From the NCBI RefSeq assembly GCF_001707825.1, contig NZ_LYBM01000003.1:62001-126000 (forward strand): a DNA stretch of 64,000 bases, read 5' to 3'. The DNA is from Veronia pacifica. GTDB taxonomy: Bacteria; Pseudomonadota; Gammaproteobacteria; Enterobacterales; Vibrionaceae. The position numbers were made by a program, and so were the translations under genes. This document shows, piece by piece, positions 47,770 to 56,445 of this stretch. The notes below the pieces were generated by a model. It saw nothing but the letters and a program-made list of their open reading frames with translations. It was not told the DNA's origin and ran no database searches. Each line of letters starts with the position of its first letter. Position 1 is the stretch's first letter.

Positions 47770-48174
47770 AAAATCCTCCTGCAGCAAAGCAAATAAATAA
47801 ATCCGTTTTAATAGTGAATTGGAGTATACCCCTGATGTTTTTGAGAGACGACAAGAAATAAATACAATCAGATGGAAAATAAGGCGATTAATAGGCAATA
47901 AATATAAAAATGTGACAGCCGCAACACTAGTGCATAAAAATGAAATTTATATTGCGATCAGCTATTTATAAAATAATTTCAATTATCTTAATACATCTCC
48001 CATTAAGCCCAACTAAGAGTTAACATACCACCTCATAAATGATTACAAGTGACTCATTAACGCAAAGAAATAATGATAAACGAGCCAAAATAATAATTGG
48101 ATTCAGCTCACAAATTTTGACTATTGAAATGCTTAGAGTAACATGCTCGTAACCTTGGAACGCGAGAACGTAAC
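47770..48174. other. Divergent glgC/M20 intergenic region
   Basis: 405 bp, AT-rich. No gene, hairpin or recognisable operator found. Confidence 0.5.
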
Positions 48175-49308
48175 ATGAATTTCAATCCAATTCTCTTCCG
48201 TCACCAGCTGCATCGCCACCCTGAAATATCAGGTAGAGAGAATTGGACCTCAAATTATATCGCCAATACCTTGCGTCAATTAGGTTATAAACCCGTAACA
48301 GGCATTGGTGGTTATGGTGTAGTCGTCAAAATTGACAGTGATTGCGACGGCCCTAACCTGCTTTTTCGCGCCGACATTGATGCACTTCCAATTGATGAAT
48401 TGTCTCAGCACGATCACGTTTCAGAGTGTCAAGGTGTCATGCATGCTTGTGGTCATGATGGCCATGCTGCCAGTCTAGTATGCCTGGCATCCAGATTAAG
48501 AGAGAACAATCTCCAACGAGGGAGCGTTCACTTAGTTTTTCAACCCTCTGAGGAGAACGGGCGCGGCGCTGAAGCGATGCTACAGGATAATAACTGGCAG
48601 TTTGACGAGATAGATTACTGTTTTGGTTACCACAATATTCCCGGTTATCCGATTGGGCAAATTCTCACTCGCGATAACACGTTTTCTTTTGCATCAACCG
48701 GTATCATAATCAAGTTCGAAGGAACAGAAGCACATGCTGCTTATCCCGAGCAAGGCGTTGATCCAACACCAGCATTGATTGAACTCATTCAGCGAACATC
48801 ACTCATTGTCGAATCAAATGCCACTTCTCATTTTCTTGTCACTATTATTCACGTCCATGCTGGTCAGCCCGCTTTTGGCACAACGCCTAAAGACGGCACC
48901 CTGATGCTAACAGCCCGGAGTAACAGCAATAAATTGTTCGATAAAAAATGCGCGGAAATAAAATCTATCGCTAAAGAGATTGCCAATAAGTTTCAACTTC
49001 TCTACTCGCTGACACTGGTCGACAACTTTAAGGCGATCGTCAATCACAGCGAGGCAAACCTTATTCTTCTTCAAGCCTGTAAAGAGCTGGGATTTGACTC
49101 TGAGAGACTTACTGAGCCAATGAGATGGTCTGAAGACTTTTCACATTTTTCCTCACGGTGGCCCTCAGCATTCTTTGGGATAGGCAGTGGTAACGAGCAC
49201 CCGACCCTTCATGACCCAACGTATGATTTTCCGGATACGTTAATCGATATCTCAAGTAAGGTGTTTGAGAAGATCATACGGAATATGAATGGACTCAAAA
49301 CGCGATAA
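48175..49308 (+). CDS. M20 family amidohydrolase / peptidase
   Basis: 377 residues of the M20D (aminoacylase/IAA-amino acid hydrolase-like) family. Metal-binding motifs: LLFRADIDALPI, GVMHACGHDGHAASLV and QPSEENGRGAEAML; the dimerisation domain follows with STGIIIKFEGTEAHAA; a late Zn ligand lies in HPTLHDPTYDFPD. It hydrolyses N-acyl amino acids or related amides; the exact substrate is unclear. No signal peptide. The ribosome binding site is weak. Confidence 0.87.
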   Translation: MNFNPILFRHQLHRHPEISGRENWTSNYIANTLRQLGYKPVTGIGGYGVVVKIDSDCDGPNLLFRADIDALPIDELSQHDHVSECQGVMHACGHDGHAASLVCLASRLRENNLQRGSVHLVFQPSEENGRGAEAMLQDNNWQFDEIDYCFGYHNIPGYPIGQILTRDNTFSFASTGIIIKFEGTEAHAAYPEQGVDPTPALIELIQRTSLIVESNATSHFLVTIIHVHAGQPAFGTTPKDGTLMLTARSNSNKLFDKKCAEIKSIAKEIANKFQLLYSLTLVDNFKAIVNHSEANLILLQACKELGFDSERLTEPMRWSEDFSHFSSRWPSAFFGIGSGNEHPTLHDPTYDFPDTLIDISSKVFEKIIRNMNGLKTR

Positions 49309-49328
49309 CTGTCACCGGACACAAAAAA

Positions 49329-49345
49329 CCCGCCATGGCGGCGGG
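49329..49345 (-). terminator. Terminator of aroG
   Basis: Stem CCCGCC/GGCGGG with a 5-nt loop; on the minus strand it is followed by six T, 21 bp past the aroG stop codon. It could also serve the convergent M20 gene. Confidence 0.85.
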
Positions 49346-49366
49346 CTTCGTTCTGTATAAATAATG

Positions 49367-50428
49367 TTATTTTTTGCTACGGCGCTCTCTGACGGCGGCA
49401 GCCAGTTGATTAAGTACTTTTTCTGTATCTTCCCAACCTATGCACGCATCAGTAATACTCTGGCCGTAAGTAAGCTCTTTACCGACAACCAGATCTTGAC
49501 GTCCTTCAACCAAATGACTTTCAATCATGACACCAAATATTGCGTCGTTACCCTCTGCTATTTGAGCAGATACGTCATCTGAGACCACCATTTGTCTCTC
49601 ATACTTCTTGCTGCTGTTGGCGTGACTGAAATCTATCATTAGCTTCTGACGAAGTTTTGCTGACTCGAGCTCACCAGTGACTTTATCTACATCTTCTTTC
49701 GAATAGTTTGGTGCCTTACCACCACGCAAGATGATATGACAATCCTCATTACCAGCAGTGGCAACGATAGCGGAGTGCCCGTATTTAGTCACTGATAGGA
49801 AGTGGTGAGGTGATTCGGCAGAACGGATTGCATCAGTTGCAATCTTAATGTTTCCATCAGTACCGTTTTTGAATCCGACCGGACAAGACAACCCAGAGGA
49901 TAATTCACGGTGAACTTGTGATTCGGTGGTACGAGCGCCAATCGCCCCCCAGCTAATCAGGTCCGCCATATATTGAGGCGTGATCATATCGAGGAACTCA
50001 ACCGCTGTGGGTAGACCCAAGTCAGTGATATCAAGCAGCAGCTTGCGTCCGATACGCAGTCCATCGTTCAATTTAAAGCTATTATCGAGGAAAGGGTCGT
50101 TAATCAGGCCTTTCCAACCAACGGTGGTTCTCGGTTTTTCAAAATAAACCCGCATGACAACCTCAAGATCGTCAGCAAGCTCGTCGCGTAATACTTTTAG
50201 CTTTCGGCCATAATCGACAGCAGCCTGAGGGTCATGGATTGAACATGGGCCAATCACTACCAGCAGCCTGTCATCTTTGTCGTTCAGAATATTATGGATA
50301 GCCTGACGGGATTTAAATACCGTTTCAGACGCGGTTTCAGAGGATGGATAACGCTCCAGAATGGCTACTGGAGGAAGAAGTTCTTTGATCTCGCTTATGC
50401 GGACATCATCAGTTTGGTAAATACTCAT
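49367..50428 (-). CDS. aroG: 3-deoxy-7-phosphoheptulonate synthase (AroG type)
   Basis: About 353 residues, type I DAHP synthase close to E. coli AroG throughout: DDVRISEIKELLPPVAILE, VVIGPCSIHDPQAAVDY, VMRVYFEKPRTTVGWKGLINDP, GARTTESQVHRELSSGLSCPVGFKNGTDG, DFSHANSSK and the end ACIGWEDTEKVLNQLA. It condenses PEP and erythrose-4-phosphate, the first step of the shikimate pathway. E. coli AroG is inhibited by phenylalanine; the sensing residues were not checked. ATG 50428 has AGGA eight bases upstream and matches the AroG N-terminus; a 20-codon extension to 50488 also has a ribosome-binding-like site. Confidence 0.93.
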   Translation of the reverse strand: MSIYQTDDVRISEIKELLPPVAILERYPSSETASETVFKSRQAIHNILNDKDDRLLVVIGPCSIHDPQAAVDYGRKLKVLRDELADDLEVVMRVYFEKPRTTVGWKGLINDPFLDNSFKLNDGLRIGRKLLLDITDLGLPTAVEFLDMITPQYMADLISWGAIGARTTESQVHRELSSGLSCPVGFKNGTDGNIKIATDAIRSAESPHHFLSVTKYGHSAIVATAGNEDCHIILRGGKAPNYSKEDVDKVTGELESAKLRQKLMIDFSHANSSKKYERQMVVSDDVSAQIAEGNDAIFGVMIESHLVEGRQDLVVGKELTYGQSITDACIGWEDTEKVLNQLAAAVRERRSKK

Positions 50429-50531
50429 TTTCTTATCCTGCTCTACATCACATTCAACGTTTAACGTATCCACTAACTCGCTAAACATTTTTCCTTTGCC
50501 GAGTATTAACCTAACCCCATATAACCTCTAG
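50429..50531. other. aroG leader region
   Basis: Short region between the aroG start and the TyrR-like box. It holds the alternative start at 50488 (AAGGA nearby). No attenuator hairpin is evident. Confidence 0.4.
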
Positions 50532-50549
50532 TGCAAACATATTTTTACA
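50532..50549. promoter_or_regulatory. TyrR box upstream of aroG
   Basis: TGCAAA-N6-TTTACA matches the TyrR box TGTAAA-N6-TTTACA with one mismatch, 104 bp upstream of the aroG start. E. coli aroG is a known TyrR target, so the context agrees. Confidence 0.7.
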
Positions 50550-51014
50550 ATGTTCTTGATGAAAAATCATGATTTCGACTTGCCAAGTGTGGCCAGGTCA
50601 TTTTTTCATCATTTTTCTTCTGCTCAAAACACAATTTTGAGTTCGGGTGATGTGTAATTGCAGTCAAAATACCGTAAACCAGTAAAAATAGACCTTGTCC
50701 CCAACCTTTTTTAATTTGGGGTTTTAGCAACCGAACTGTTAGAACTTAACGATCCACTTTCACCTTCAAACCTCTCATTTAACGGTAGATGAGTAAAAAA
50801 AGTCATTGGTTGTGTAAAAATACCACTCTATTGATTCACTGTTTAAGCCCTACCGACTCAGTAAATACCACAGTCAGTAAAAAGAGTGATGACAAAAGTA
50901 ACAAAGTAATACTTTCAGCTAGCAATATGACCTAACCTACAAAATCACAATTGATGCATATGTCATACCTTTCCTACACTTAAAACTATCAATTAAGTCT
51001 GGGAGCGTACAATC
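50550..51014. other. Divergent intergenic region upstream of aroG
   Basis: A 61-codon open frame (50545-50730, minus) starts with TTG and has no ribosome binding site, so I do not call it. No other gene or hairpin seen. Confidence 0.5.
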
Positions 51015-51581
51015 ATGATTTTACTAAAAAAAACAGTATTAACATCTACCCTTATGGCCTCTTTACTGTCGCTCCCTCTACATGCAGCAACATATACATC
51101 ATCAGGATATCTGGCACCAGCCGACACTCGTCTTGATGTAGGCCTGATTGATGGCGGGTCAACAGTGTTGGTCGAGGGGCAATTTCCTTTTTCCTCTATG
51201 GGCTACGTTTCAATGAGTGCGGGTAGTCAGCTTGAGGGAGACTGGGTGATCTCAAGTGGGGTCGGATTTATTTCTCCCTTTACCCAGTTCATTAATCTTG
51301 AGGGAGACGCACAAATAATCAGTATTAAGAAACAGCATGAACAGGAAAAAGAGTTTGGCGACGTAGCAATTGGGCTTAGCATAGGCGCGACATCATACAT
51401 TTCATCAATGTTTGACGCGACGGTTACTCTAGGAAATGTCTCTTACGGCGGAGATGAATCTGAGGCTATCCTGGAGTTCGGTACCAGAATTCACCTCTCT
51501 GAGCACTTCTCAGTTGGCCTGACGTATATGGCGAATGGGATCTATGCTGACAGTTTCAAACTGAGTATCAGAAATAAATAG
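51015..51581 (+). CDS. Putative outer-membrane beta-barrel protein
   Basis: A 188-residue exported protein with signal peptide (KKTVLTSTLMASLLSLPLHAATY). The mature part alternates polar and hydrophobic residues (STVLVEGQFPFSSMGYVSMSAG, FGDVAIGLSIGATSYISSMF, HFSVGLTYMANGIYADSFKLSIRNK), the pattern of a small eight-stranded outer-membrane barrel, although it does not end in Phe. GGGAG lies ten bases before the ATG. No family recognised. Function unknown. Confidence 0.6.
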   Translation: MILLKKTVLTSTLMASLLSLPLHAATYTSSGYLAPADTRLDVGLIDGGSTVLVEGQFPFSSMGYVSMSAGSQLEGDWVISSGVGFISPFTQFINLEGDAQIISIKKQHEQEKEFGDVAIGLSIGATSYISSMFDATVTLGNVSYGGDESEAILEFGTRIHLSEHFSVGLTYMANGIYADSFKLSIRNK

Positions 51582-51602
51582 TCGGAGCATTACCTCCGAC
51601 TA
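51579..51602. terminator. Hairpin between convergent genes
   Basis: 9-bp stem TAGTCGGAG/CTCCGACTA with a 6-nt loop at the end of the barrel-protein gene and near the stop of the convergent gene. No strong T-run. Confidence 0.6.
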
Positions 51603-51616
51603 CCTAAGAAACGATC

Positions 51617-52054
51617 CTACCAAAGCTCTTCGGTTTTCTTTTCTGGTGTTGAAGACTTCTGTGACATAACAAGCTGCTTATGAATAGCTAATGCAGCTTT
51701 TTGTAAGCGCGGATGAATCTGTGGTTTGTTTTTTGCTATTTTATCTCTGTTAAAGCTTATGATTGATGCTGTAATGCATGCCGCAACTTTCACTTTTTTA
51801 GATTTTTGTGCGTACATAGCAGTCTTAATGGCCATGAAAATCTTCTGATCGTCTTTCTTATAGTTCTTCTTTGCATACCGCTCAAATCTGACGAAATCTG
51901 ATAGGTATTTGGTGTGAATCAACGTGACATGTTTATCGTAATACTTTTTAAAATCCTTATAGCTTCCTGAACTGTTAATCTTTAATAAGGTCAGCACCCA
52001 GTCCGTTGACTTGACTGGTCTGCCAATCAAAATCATTTTCAACCAAGCAAACAT
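51617..52054 (-). CDS. Small basic protein, unknown
   Basis: 145 residues, strongly basic with many Lys and Tyr (KDFKKYYDKHVTLIHTKYLSDFVRFERYAKKNYKKDD), mostly helical, starting with a hydrophobic patch FAWLKMILIG. No signal peptide or catalytic motif is visible. GGAGG lies five bases before the ATG at 52054; the frame is open 11 codons further. I do not recognise it. Confidence 0.55.
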   Translation of the reverse strand: MFAWLKMILIGRPVKSTDWVLTLLKINSSGSYKDFKKYYDKHVTLIHTKYLSDFVRFERYAKKNYKKDDQKIFMAIKTAMYAQKSKKVKVAACITASIISFNRDKIAKNKPQIHPRLQKAALAIHKQLVMSQKSSTPEKKTEELW

Positions 52055-52575
52055 GTGTACCTCCATATACCCCCGAAGCCACCACAAGTAACTAGCTTAT
52101 CGAAAGCGAACTTTACCGCAGCCAAATTGAACCAGGTTAAATGAATAATTGTGAGTGAAGCCTCATCCAGCTCAACTCTGCGACAAAAATCAATGTCCTT
52201 AAACGACACAAAACCTCATTTTACCTCGGTCAAATGGAGCACGGTCTAGGTACCTGACAAAATTAAATCGCATATGGATATTCAGAAAAGGGGGTTATTG
52301 ACAAACTCCGTGCCAAAATACTTACTTTAAAGAGTGACTGCAAGAAAATTCAGAAAGACAGATTAAACCTCGAACAGTTTATCTCGAAACGGGCATAATT
52401 CGTGGTATCAAGTGATTCGATGTTAATCAATTTGAATGTAGTGACTACGCGATTTGATCTCTCAACATGAGACATCAAAAAGGTCTTAACGGCTTGCGCC
52501 ATAAACCCCATGGATTCACATTAAAAAATGCAAACAAACAGAAAAGAGCTTGAAAAAGGTAGCCGAGAGACCTTG
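52055..52575. other. Intergenic region with an orphan coding-like fragment
   Basis: 521 bp between two minus-strand unknown genes. A plus-strand frame (52267-52398) reads like protein (GVIDKLRAKILTLKSD ... FISKRA, stop) but has no start codon or ribosome binding site, so it may be a remnant. Nothing else seen. Confidence 0.4.
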
Positions 52576-52875
52576 CTAGGCAGTGGTGTCTATCGTAATG
52601 GAGTAACGGTTTTCTTCACCGGGTATCATATATAATATCTGTTGCCCCATTGAGGGATGGGAAACGATATAGTTGCCTTGCGGGAATTCAGCGTGGTTTG
52701 GCCCCAACAATACAATCGTGTAACGCTCGACATTCCGACCTTCGTGTACTTCGCCATTCATTTCGTGCTCAAGCACTGATTCAATAAGCACGTCGAACTC
52801 ATTTTCTGCACCATCCAGCACCATCACATTCTGACCTTCAAGCTTGGATATATTTTCCCAGGACAACACATTCAT
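52576..52875 (-). CDS. DUF6916-like small protein
   Basis: 99 residues. The central FDVLIESVLEHEM, the YTIVLLGPNHAEFPQGNYIVSHPSMGQQILYMIPG segment fits the small beta-rich DUF6916 family, of unknown function. GGGAG lies six bases upstream of the ATG. It is a single gene without informative neighbours. Identification is tentative. Confidence 0.55.
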   Translation of the reverse strand: MNVLSWENISKLEGQNVMVLDGAENEFDVLIESVLEHEMNGEVHEGRNVERYTIVLLGPNHAEFPQGNYIVSHPSMGQQILYMIPGEENRYSITIDTTA

Positions 52876-53045
52876 CGAGCACTCCCAACAGCGTTATTAA
52901 TCTTCATGAAAAGATTTAAAACAGACTCTTAAAGCATAGACATTTTTTTAGTCCACTCTAAATAATTAGTTGATTAATCTGTAACTTGCTGTGATCAGCA
53001 ATAGCTTTTTGACATGAAATTAGACGTGATATTGATGTGAGCATT

Positions 53046-53069
53046 GAAACGCCAGTTAACTGGCGTTTC
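53046..53069. terminator. 24-bp perfect palindrome near the 25-codon ORF
   Basis: GAAACGCCAGTT/AACTGGCGTTTC is a perfect 24-bp palindrome 20 bp past the stop of the 25-residue ORF. A hairpin terminator is the simplest explanation, although the T-run is poor. Confidence 0.6.
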
Positions 53070-53089
53070 TGTTTATGACGATAGGTTTG

Positions 53090-53167
53090 TCACTTTAACT
53101 TATTGAGCTTTTGTTTTTCCGTTTTCGTTTTTTGATAAAACCACAATCTACGGAGTTTGTTATTCAT
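53090..53167 (-). CDS. 25-residue basic micro-protein (candidate)
   Basis: A 26-codon ORF beginning MNNKLRRLWFYQKTK and ending KLNKLK, very basic (10 Lys/Arg of 25) with an aromatic WFY cluster. AAGGAGG, a perfect Shine-Dalgarno, is five bases upstream of the ATG. The short spacing, good Shine-Dalgarno and hairpin after the stop make translation likely. No family recognised. A Fur-box-like sequence lies about 280 bp upstream. Confidence 0.5.
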   Translation of the reverse strand: MNNKLRRLWFYQKTKTEKQKLNKLK

Positions 53168-53422
53168 CGTTACCTCCTTGCATAACGTTTTATAAATATG
53201 CTCGACTAAAACAAAATACTTCGCATTAGTGCTTAATATTTCTAATGTCAGAGCAATGGCAGCAACTCGACTCTACTAACGACTTAAATCTCTGATTTAT
53301 ATAAAGGATTCGCCGTTACCTGTTTGGGTTTATCTTTATCACAACCCAATTAAGCTTGCCAAATAACGTCAATAAATGTCGCTGTTCAGCAGCAAAAAAA
53401 TCGTAAGTTCTTTGATGCAATT

Positions 53423-53464
53423 CTTATATCACCTCGCCAATAGATGATAATGATTATCATTTTT
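53423..53464. promoter_or_regulatory. Fur-box-like site and overlapping minus-strand promoter
   Basis: 53446-53464 matches 16 of 19 bases of the Fur consensus GATAATGATAATCATTATC. On the minus strand TTATCA and TATAAG (53428-53423), 16 bp apart, could be a -35/-10 pair overlapped by the Fur box, pointing to the 25-codon ORF. Confidence 0.5.
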
Positions 53465-53711
53465 ATTTAGGAAGGCTTATTTTTCAATACCAGAATGTCT
53501 ATTAATATAACTGGATCACATCAATGTATATGTCTGTGAGGCAGTGGCGGGATCAAACTGGCTGGATAGATTCACCCAAACAAACAAAAACAGGTCGTTT
53601 GAAGGCAGAGCGGCGAGTATATTTCAGGTTACCGTTCGACTTCATGTGCAACCCTACCACGAGCTGAAAAGTTGGAAGGCACTCAAGATATTGACACATG
53701 TCTAAAAGAGA

Positions 53712-53738
53712 AAAGCCGCCAGAGTCGCCGGCGGCTTT
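53712..53738 (-). terminator. Terminator-like hairpin without assigned gene
   Basis: 9-bp stem AAAGCCGCC/GGCGGCTTT with a 9-nt loop; on the minus strand TTTTCTCTTTT follows. No protein gene ends here, so it may end an unannotated transcript. Confidence 0.6.
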
Positions 53739-54051
53739 GATGTGTCGGTTCCGATAAAAACGAAACCTTTTACACCTTGCAACATTGCTCACTATGTAGA
53801 GCTTCCAGGCCTCGTACCATCACACTAGGAGATAGGATATGGACCATTGTAAATAGTGCAAGGCAAAATCATTTTTGCGTACTAATTACGCTGTTAAACA
53901 TTCCAAATTGTCATGTAACCTGTATACTTTTCTCTGATGAGAAAGAGTCCTCCAAATGATGACAAACGCTATCGCGTCGATAAAAACAGTACAGGTTACG
54001 GTTTAATAAAAGCACTCAGTTACTACTATTGCCAATAGTCCTCACGCAACC

Positions 54052-54067
54052 TGTGAGCTCGATCACA
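54052..54067. promoter_or_regulatory. CRP-type site
   Basis: TGTGAGCTCGATCACA is a perfect TGTGA-N6-TCACA match to the CRP half-sites. It lies 267 bp upstream of the TDT transporter gene, the only gene it could obviously regulate. Confidence 0.65.
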
Positions 54068-54333
54068 CAAAGAGATATCGATCACATAAACATGAAATAA
54101 AGGCAAGTTATATGCATTGTTACATTTTTATAAGATAAATAAGAAATCAGAGTAGATTTAGTGTTGAGTACACGACTGCATAAACACGGACTCTCCGCAC
54201 ATCACATATTTCTTAGCATCCATATTGATTGTCGAGTTAATTAATCTCGTTAACCTTTATATCTAATCACTAAAGATATGAAATTCAAATTACAACGGTA
54301 TACAAAACCACAACTCACTAAATAAAGAATCAG

Positions 54334-55311
54334 ATGAAATTTCGTTCACCGTTTCATGCCATTCCGACAGCTCAAGCGTCTCTGGCTATGGCTGTTGTTG
54401 GACTCGGTATCGCATGGTCTCTCCATGTTCCAGATCACAGTAGCGGGCTTCGTCTCGTCACCACGCTGTGTGGTTTTGTGTTGGTGCTGCCTGTATGTCT
54501 AAAGTATATTTTTGACCCGAATAGGTTCATCTCCGATCTCAAACACCCTTTCTATGGCAGCCTGATGGCACCAATGTCCATGGCCCTGATGTTGATTGCC
54601 GACTATCTTGCTCAAATCCATGTTACCTCTGCTACCTTCCTGCTATACGGTGCATTTGTTCTTCATGTCTTTATGATGTTGTTTTTCTTTTCTTGGCAAC
54701 TGATACATTTTGATATGAGGCAACTTTATCCGAGTTGGTTCCTTTACCCTGTCGGTATGATTAGCAGTACACTCGCAGGCACGAAGCTGGGTTTCTCGAG
54801 TGAATCTTTACAGCTCATGCATTTCTGCATCGGCGCGTATTTCATTATGTTACCCGTCATACTATATAGACTCACATTTATGGGCCGACTCCAGAGGCAC
54901 TGCCGTCCAGTGTTAGCAATTATGGCTGCTCCTGTGAATTTGTCTCTCTCAGCGTACCTAACAAATTTCAATACACCAGATCCCGTCATTGTTGGTGCTC
55001 TGGGTGCTGTTGGAATTGTGATGACAATATTCGTTTATCTCTGTTGCATAAACTTGCTTAGACAGACATTTCACCCTGGTCTCGCGGCACTCACATTTCC
55101 CTCAGTGATAAGCGCCGTGGCAGTCGAGAAGCTATCACAATGGCTATCTACTACCTCAAATGAATGGTTCTGGTTATCAGCGTTTGGAGTAATTGAATTG
55201 ATGATTGCGACATCTATTGTCTGCTGGGTGTGTTTCAAATACGTCACGCACTTTGGACCAAACTTGTTCGGCAGAAACATCAGACAAAGACTTCGATTAG
55301 GGAATAGCTAA
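54334..55311 (+). CDS. TDT family transporter (TehA/SLAC1-like)
   Basis: 325 residues with about ten membrane helices, matching the tellurite-resistance/dicarboxylate transporter (TDT) superfamily related to SLAC1 anion channels: PTAQASLAMAVVGLGIAWSL, YPSWFLYPVGMISSTLAGT, AAPVNLSLSAYLTNF and the FHPGLAALTFPSVISAVA segment. It probably exports or channels an anion (dicarboxylate, sulfite or similar). The start ATG has no strong ribosome binding site. A CRP-type site lies upstream. Confidence 0.8.
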   Translation: MKFRSPFHAIPTAQASLAMAVVGLGIAWSLHVPDHSSGLRLVTTLCGFVLVLPVCLKYIFDPNRFISDLKHPFYGSLMAPMSMALMLIADYLAQIHVTSATFLLYGAFVLHVFMMLFFFSWQLIHFDMRQLYPSWFLYPVGMISSTLAGTKLGFSSESLQLMHFCIGAYFIMLPVILYRLTFMGRLQRHCRPVLAIMAAPVNLSLSAYLTNFNTPDPVIVGALGAVGIVMTIFVYLCCINLLRQTFHPGLAALTFPSVISAVAVEKLSQWLSTTSNEWFWLSAFGVIELMIATSIVCWVCFKYVTHFGPNLFGRNIRQRLRLGNS

Positions 55312-55475
55312 CGGCCAAAATAAATAGTGATGTTTTTACTCTGCTTTTGACCTAGCGACTGACGCATTGAGGAATATAAACCTATTATTTTGTGTATCAG
55401 CAACACCACTTCTCTTACCTGTCCATTAAAAAAGCCACTAAAATAGTGGCTTTCAAGTAAATAGTCTCATCAATT

Positions 55476-56360
55476 TCAGTCGCGAATATTGAGAGCCTTT
55501 AACCGGTTGTAAAGCGTTCGCTGTGTCAGTCCTAAATCTTCCATGACTAAATTCAGCTTGCCTTGGTTCTTATTAATCGAATCCAGAATAATCGCTTTCT
55601 CTACACGGTGGAGCTTCGTTTTCAACGAGCCAGGTGCAACGTCCTCGTTTTCTACCGCCTTGAGATCACGGGTCAAAGACACTTCGCCATACAGGACGAA
55701 CTGCTCTGCAACTTGTCGTAGTTCCCACAGATTCCCAGGCCAGTGATACGCAGCAAGCTGCTCTCTGATCGTTGGAGGTAACTGAGGAAGTACTATATCC
55801 TGGCTGTTTGAGAACTTCTCTGCGTATTCATAAAACAACTTAAAAATGCAATCTACAGAACACTCCCTAAGAGAAGGGAGTTCAAGCTGGTTTGTTCTCA
55901 TTAAAAAATACAAACAATCATGAATTTTCTTATTTTCGTAGAGTTCCTCAAGTGAATACTGAGAAGTGCAATATAGTCTGGAGCGACCAGTAGAACTTGT
56001 ATCTGTGTTATTTACTCGTGCACGAGGAAATAACTTCTCGACGATTCTTGCCTGAATAAATAACGGTACTCTTTCTATCTCAGTAATAAGAAGCGTGTAT
56101 TCTTTATTTGAATCAGAGGAAGGTTCAGGAAGTGTAAAGGACTCATAAGATAGGTCGCTATATGCCGAACTGTCGACAACAACTAAATCGCCCTTTGTTT
56201 TGGATACCCTGTGCACAATGCTTGCGACATTTACTTTCCCTGTACCGTATTCACCTGCAATAAAGACTGTGTAGGAACGACTCAATATATCGATTTCTTG
56301 CCTCAAATTTGACGCTATTCTTTTTTCTTCGACAAATTGAGATTCCCTTAATTGTTCCAT
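55476..56360 (-). CDS. HrpS-like AAA+/Fis-HTH protein with degenerate ATPase motifs (T3SS-linked)
   Basis: About 294 residues, laid out like HrpS/HrpR of plant-pathogen T3SSs: one AAA+ domain without receiver, then a Fis-type HTH. The C-terminus is good (LKTKLHRVEKAIILDSI ... LGLTQRTLYNRLKALNI). The ATPase part is damaged compared with sigma-54 activators: Walker A is GEYGTGKV instead of GE-x-GTGKE, Walker B reads LLITEI where LFLDEI is expected, and the GAFTGA loop that touches sigma-54 is absent. WPGNLWELRQVAEQF keeps the sensor-2 style end. It follows sctV and is likely a T3SS regulator acting without sigma-54 contact. ATG 56360 has GGGAG. Confidence 0.8.
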   Translation of the reverse strand: MEQLRESQFVEEKRIASNLRQEIDILSRSYTVFIAGEYGTGKVNVASIVHRVSKTKGDLVVVDSSAYSDLSYESFTLPEPSSDSNKEYTLLITEIERVPLFIQARIVEKLFPRARVNNTDTSSTGRSRLYCTSQYSLEELYENKKIHDCLYFLMRTNQLELPSLRECSVDCIFKLFYEYAEKFSNSQDIVLPQLPPTIREQLAAYHWPGNLWELRQVAEQFVLYGEVSLTRDLKAVENEDVAPGSLKTKLHRVEKAIILDSINKNQGKLNLVMEDLGLTQRTLYNRLKALNIRD

Positions 56361-56445
56361 GAAAAATCTCCCTATTGATCTGCCATTCGCCAATAACTTA
56401 AAAATACGTTATTGAATTAATCTGTCCGTGAGTCATTACAGTAAG

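Larger units (their letters stand above)
53168..54333. other. 1.2-kb gene-poor region
   Basis: Between the 25-codon ORF and the TDT transporter. It holds a Fur-box-like sequence, a terminator-like hairpin and a CRP-type site (separate entries). No protein gene longer than a few dozen codons is credible, so a small RNA is possible. Confidence 0.5.

Noticed and set aside
50545-50730. 61-codon minus-strand ORF upstream of aroG
   Set aside because: TTG start without ribosome binding site, and it runs across the TyrR box region.
52267-52398. Coding-like plus-strand fragment rich in Lys and Leu
   Set aside because: No start codon or ribosome binding site; too short to assign to a family, so noted only as a possible remnant.
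53777-53805. Stretch ACATTGCTCAC followed by GCTTCCAG resembling the RyhB core
   Set aside because: The two parts are separated by extra bases, lie after the nearest terminator-like hairpin and over 300 bp from the Fur box, so a RyhB call is not justified.
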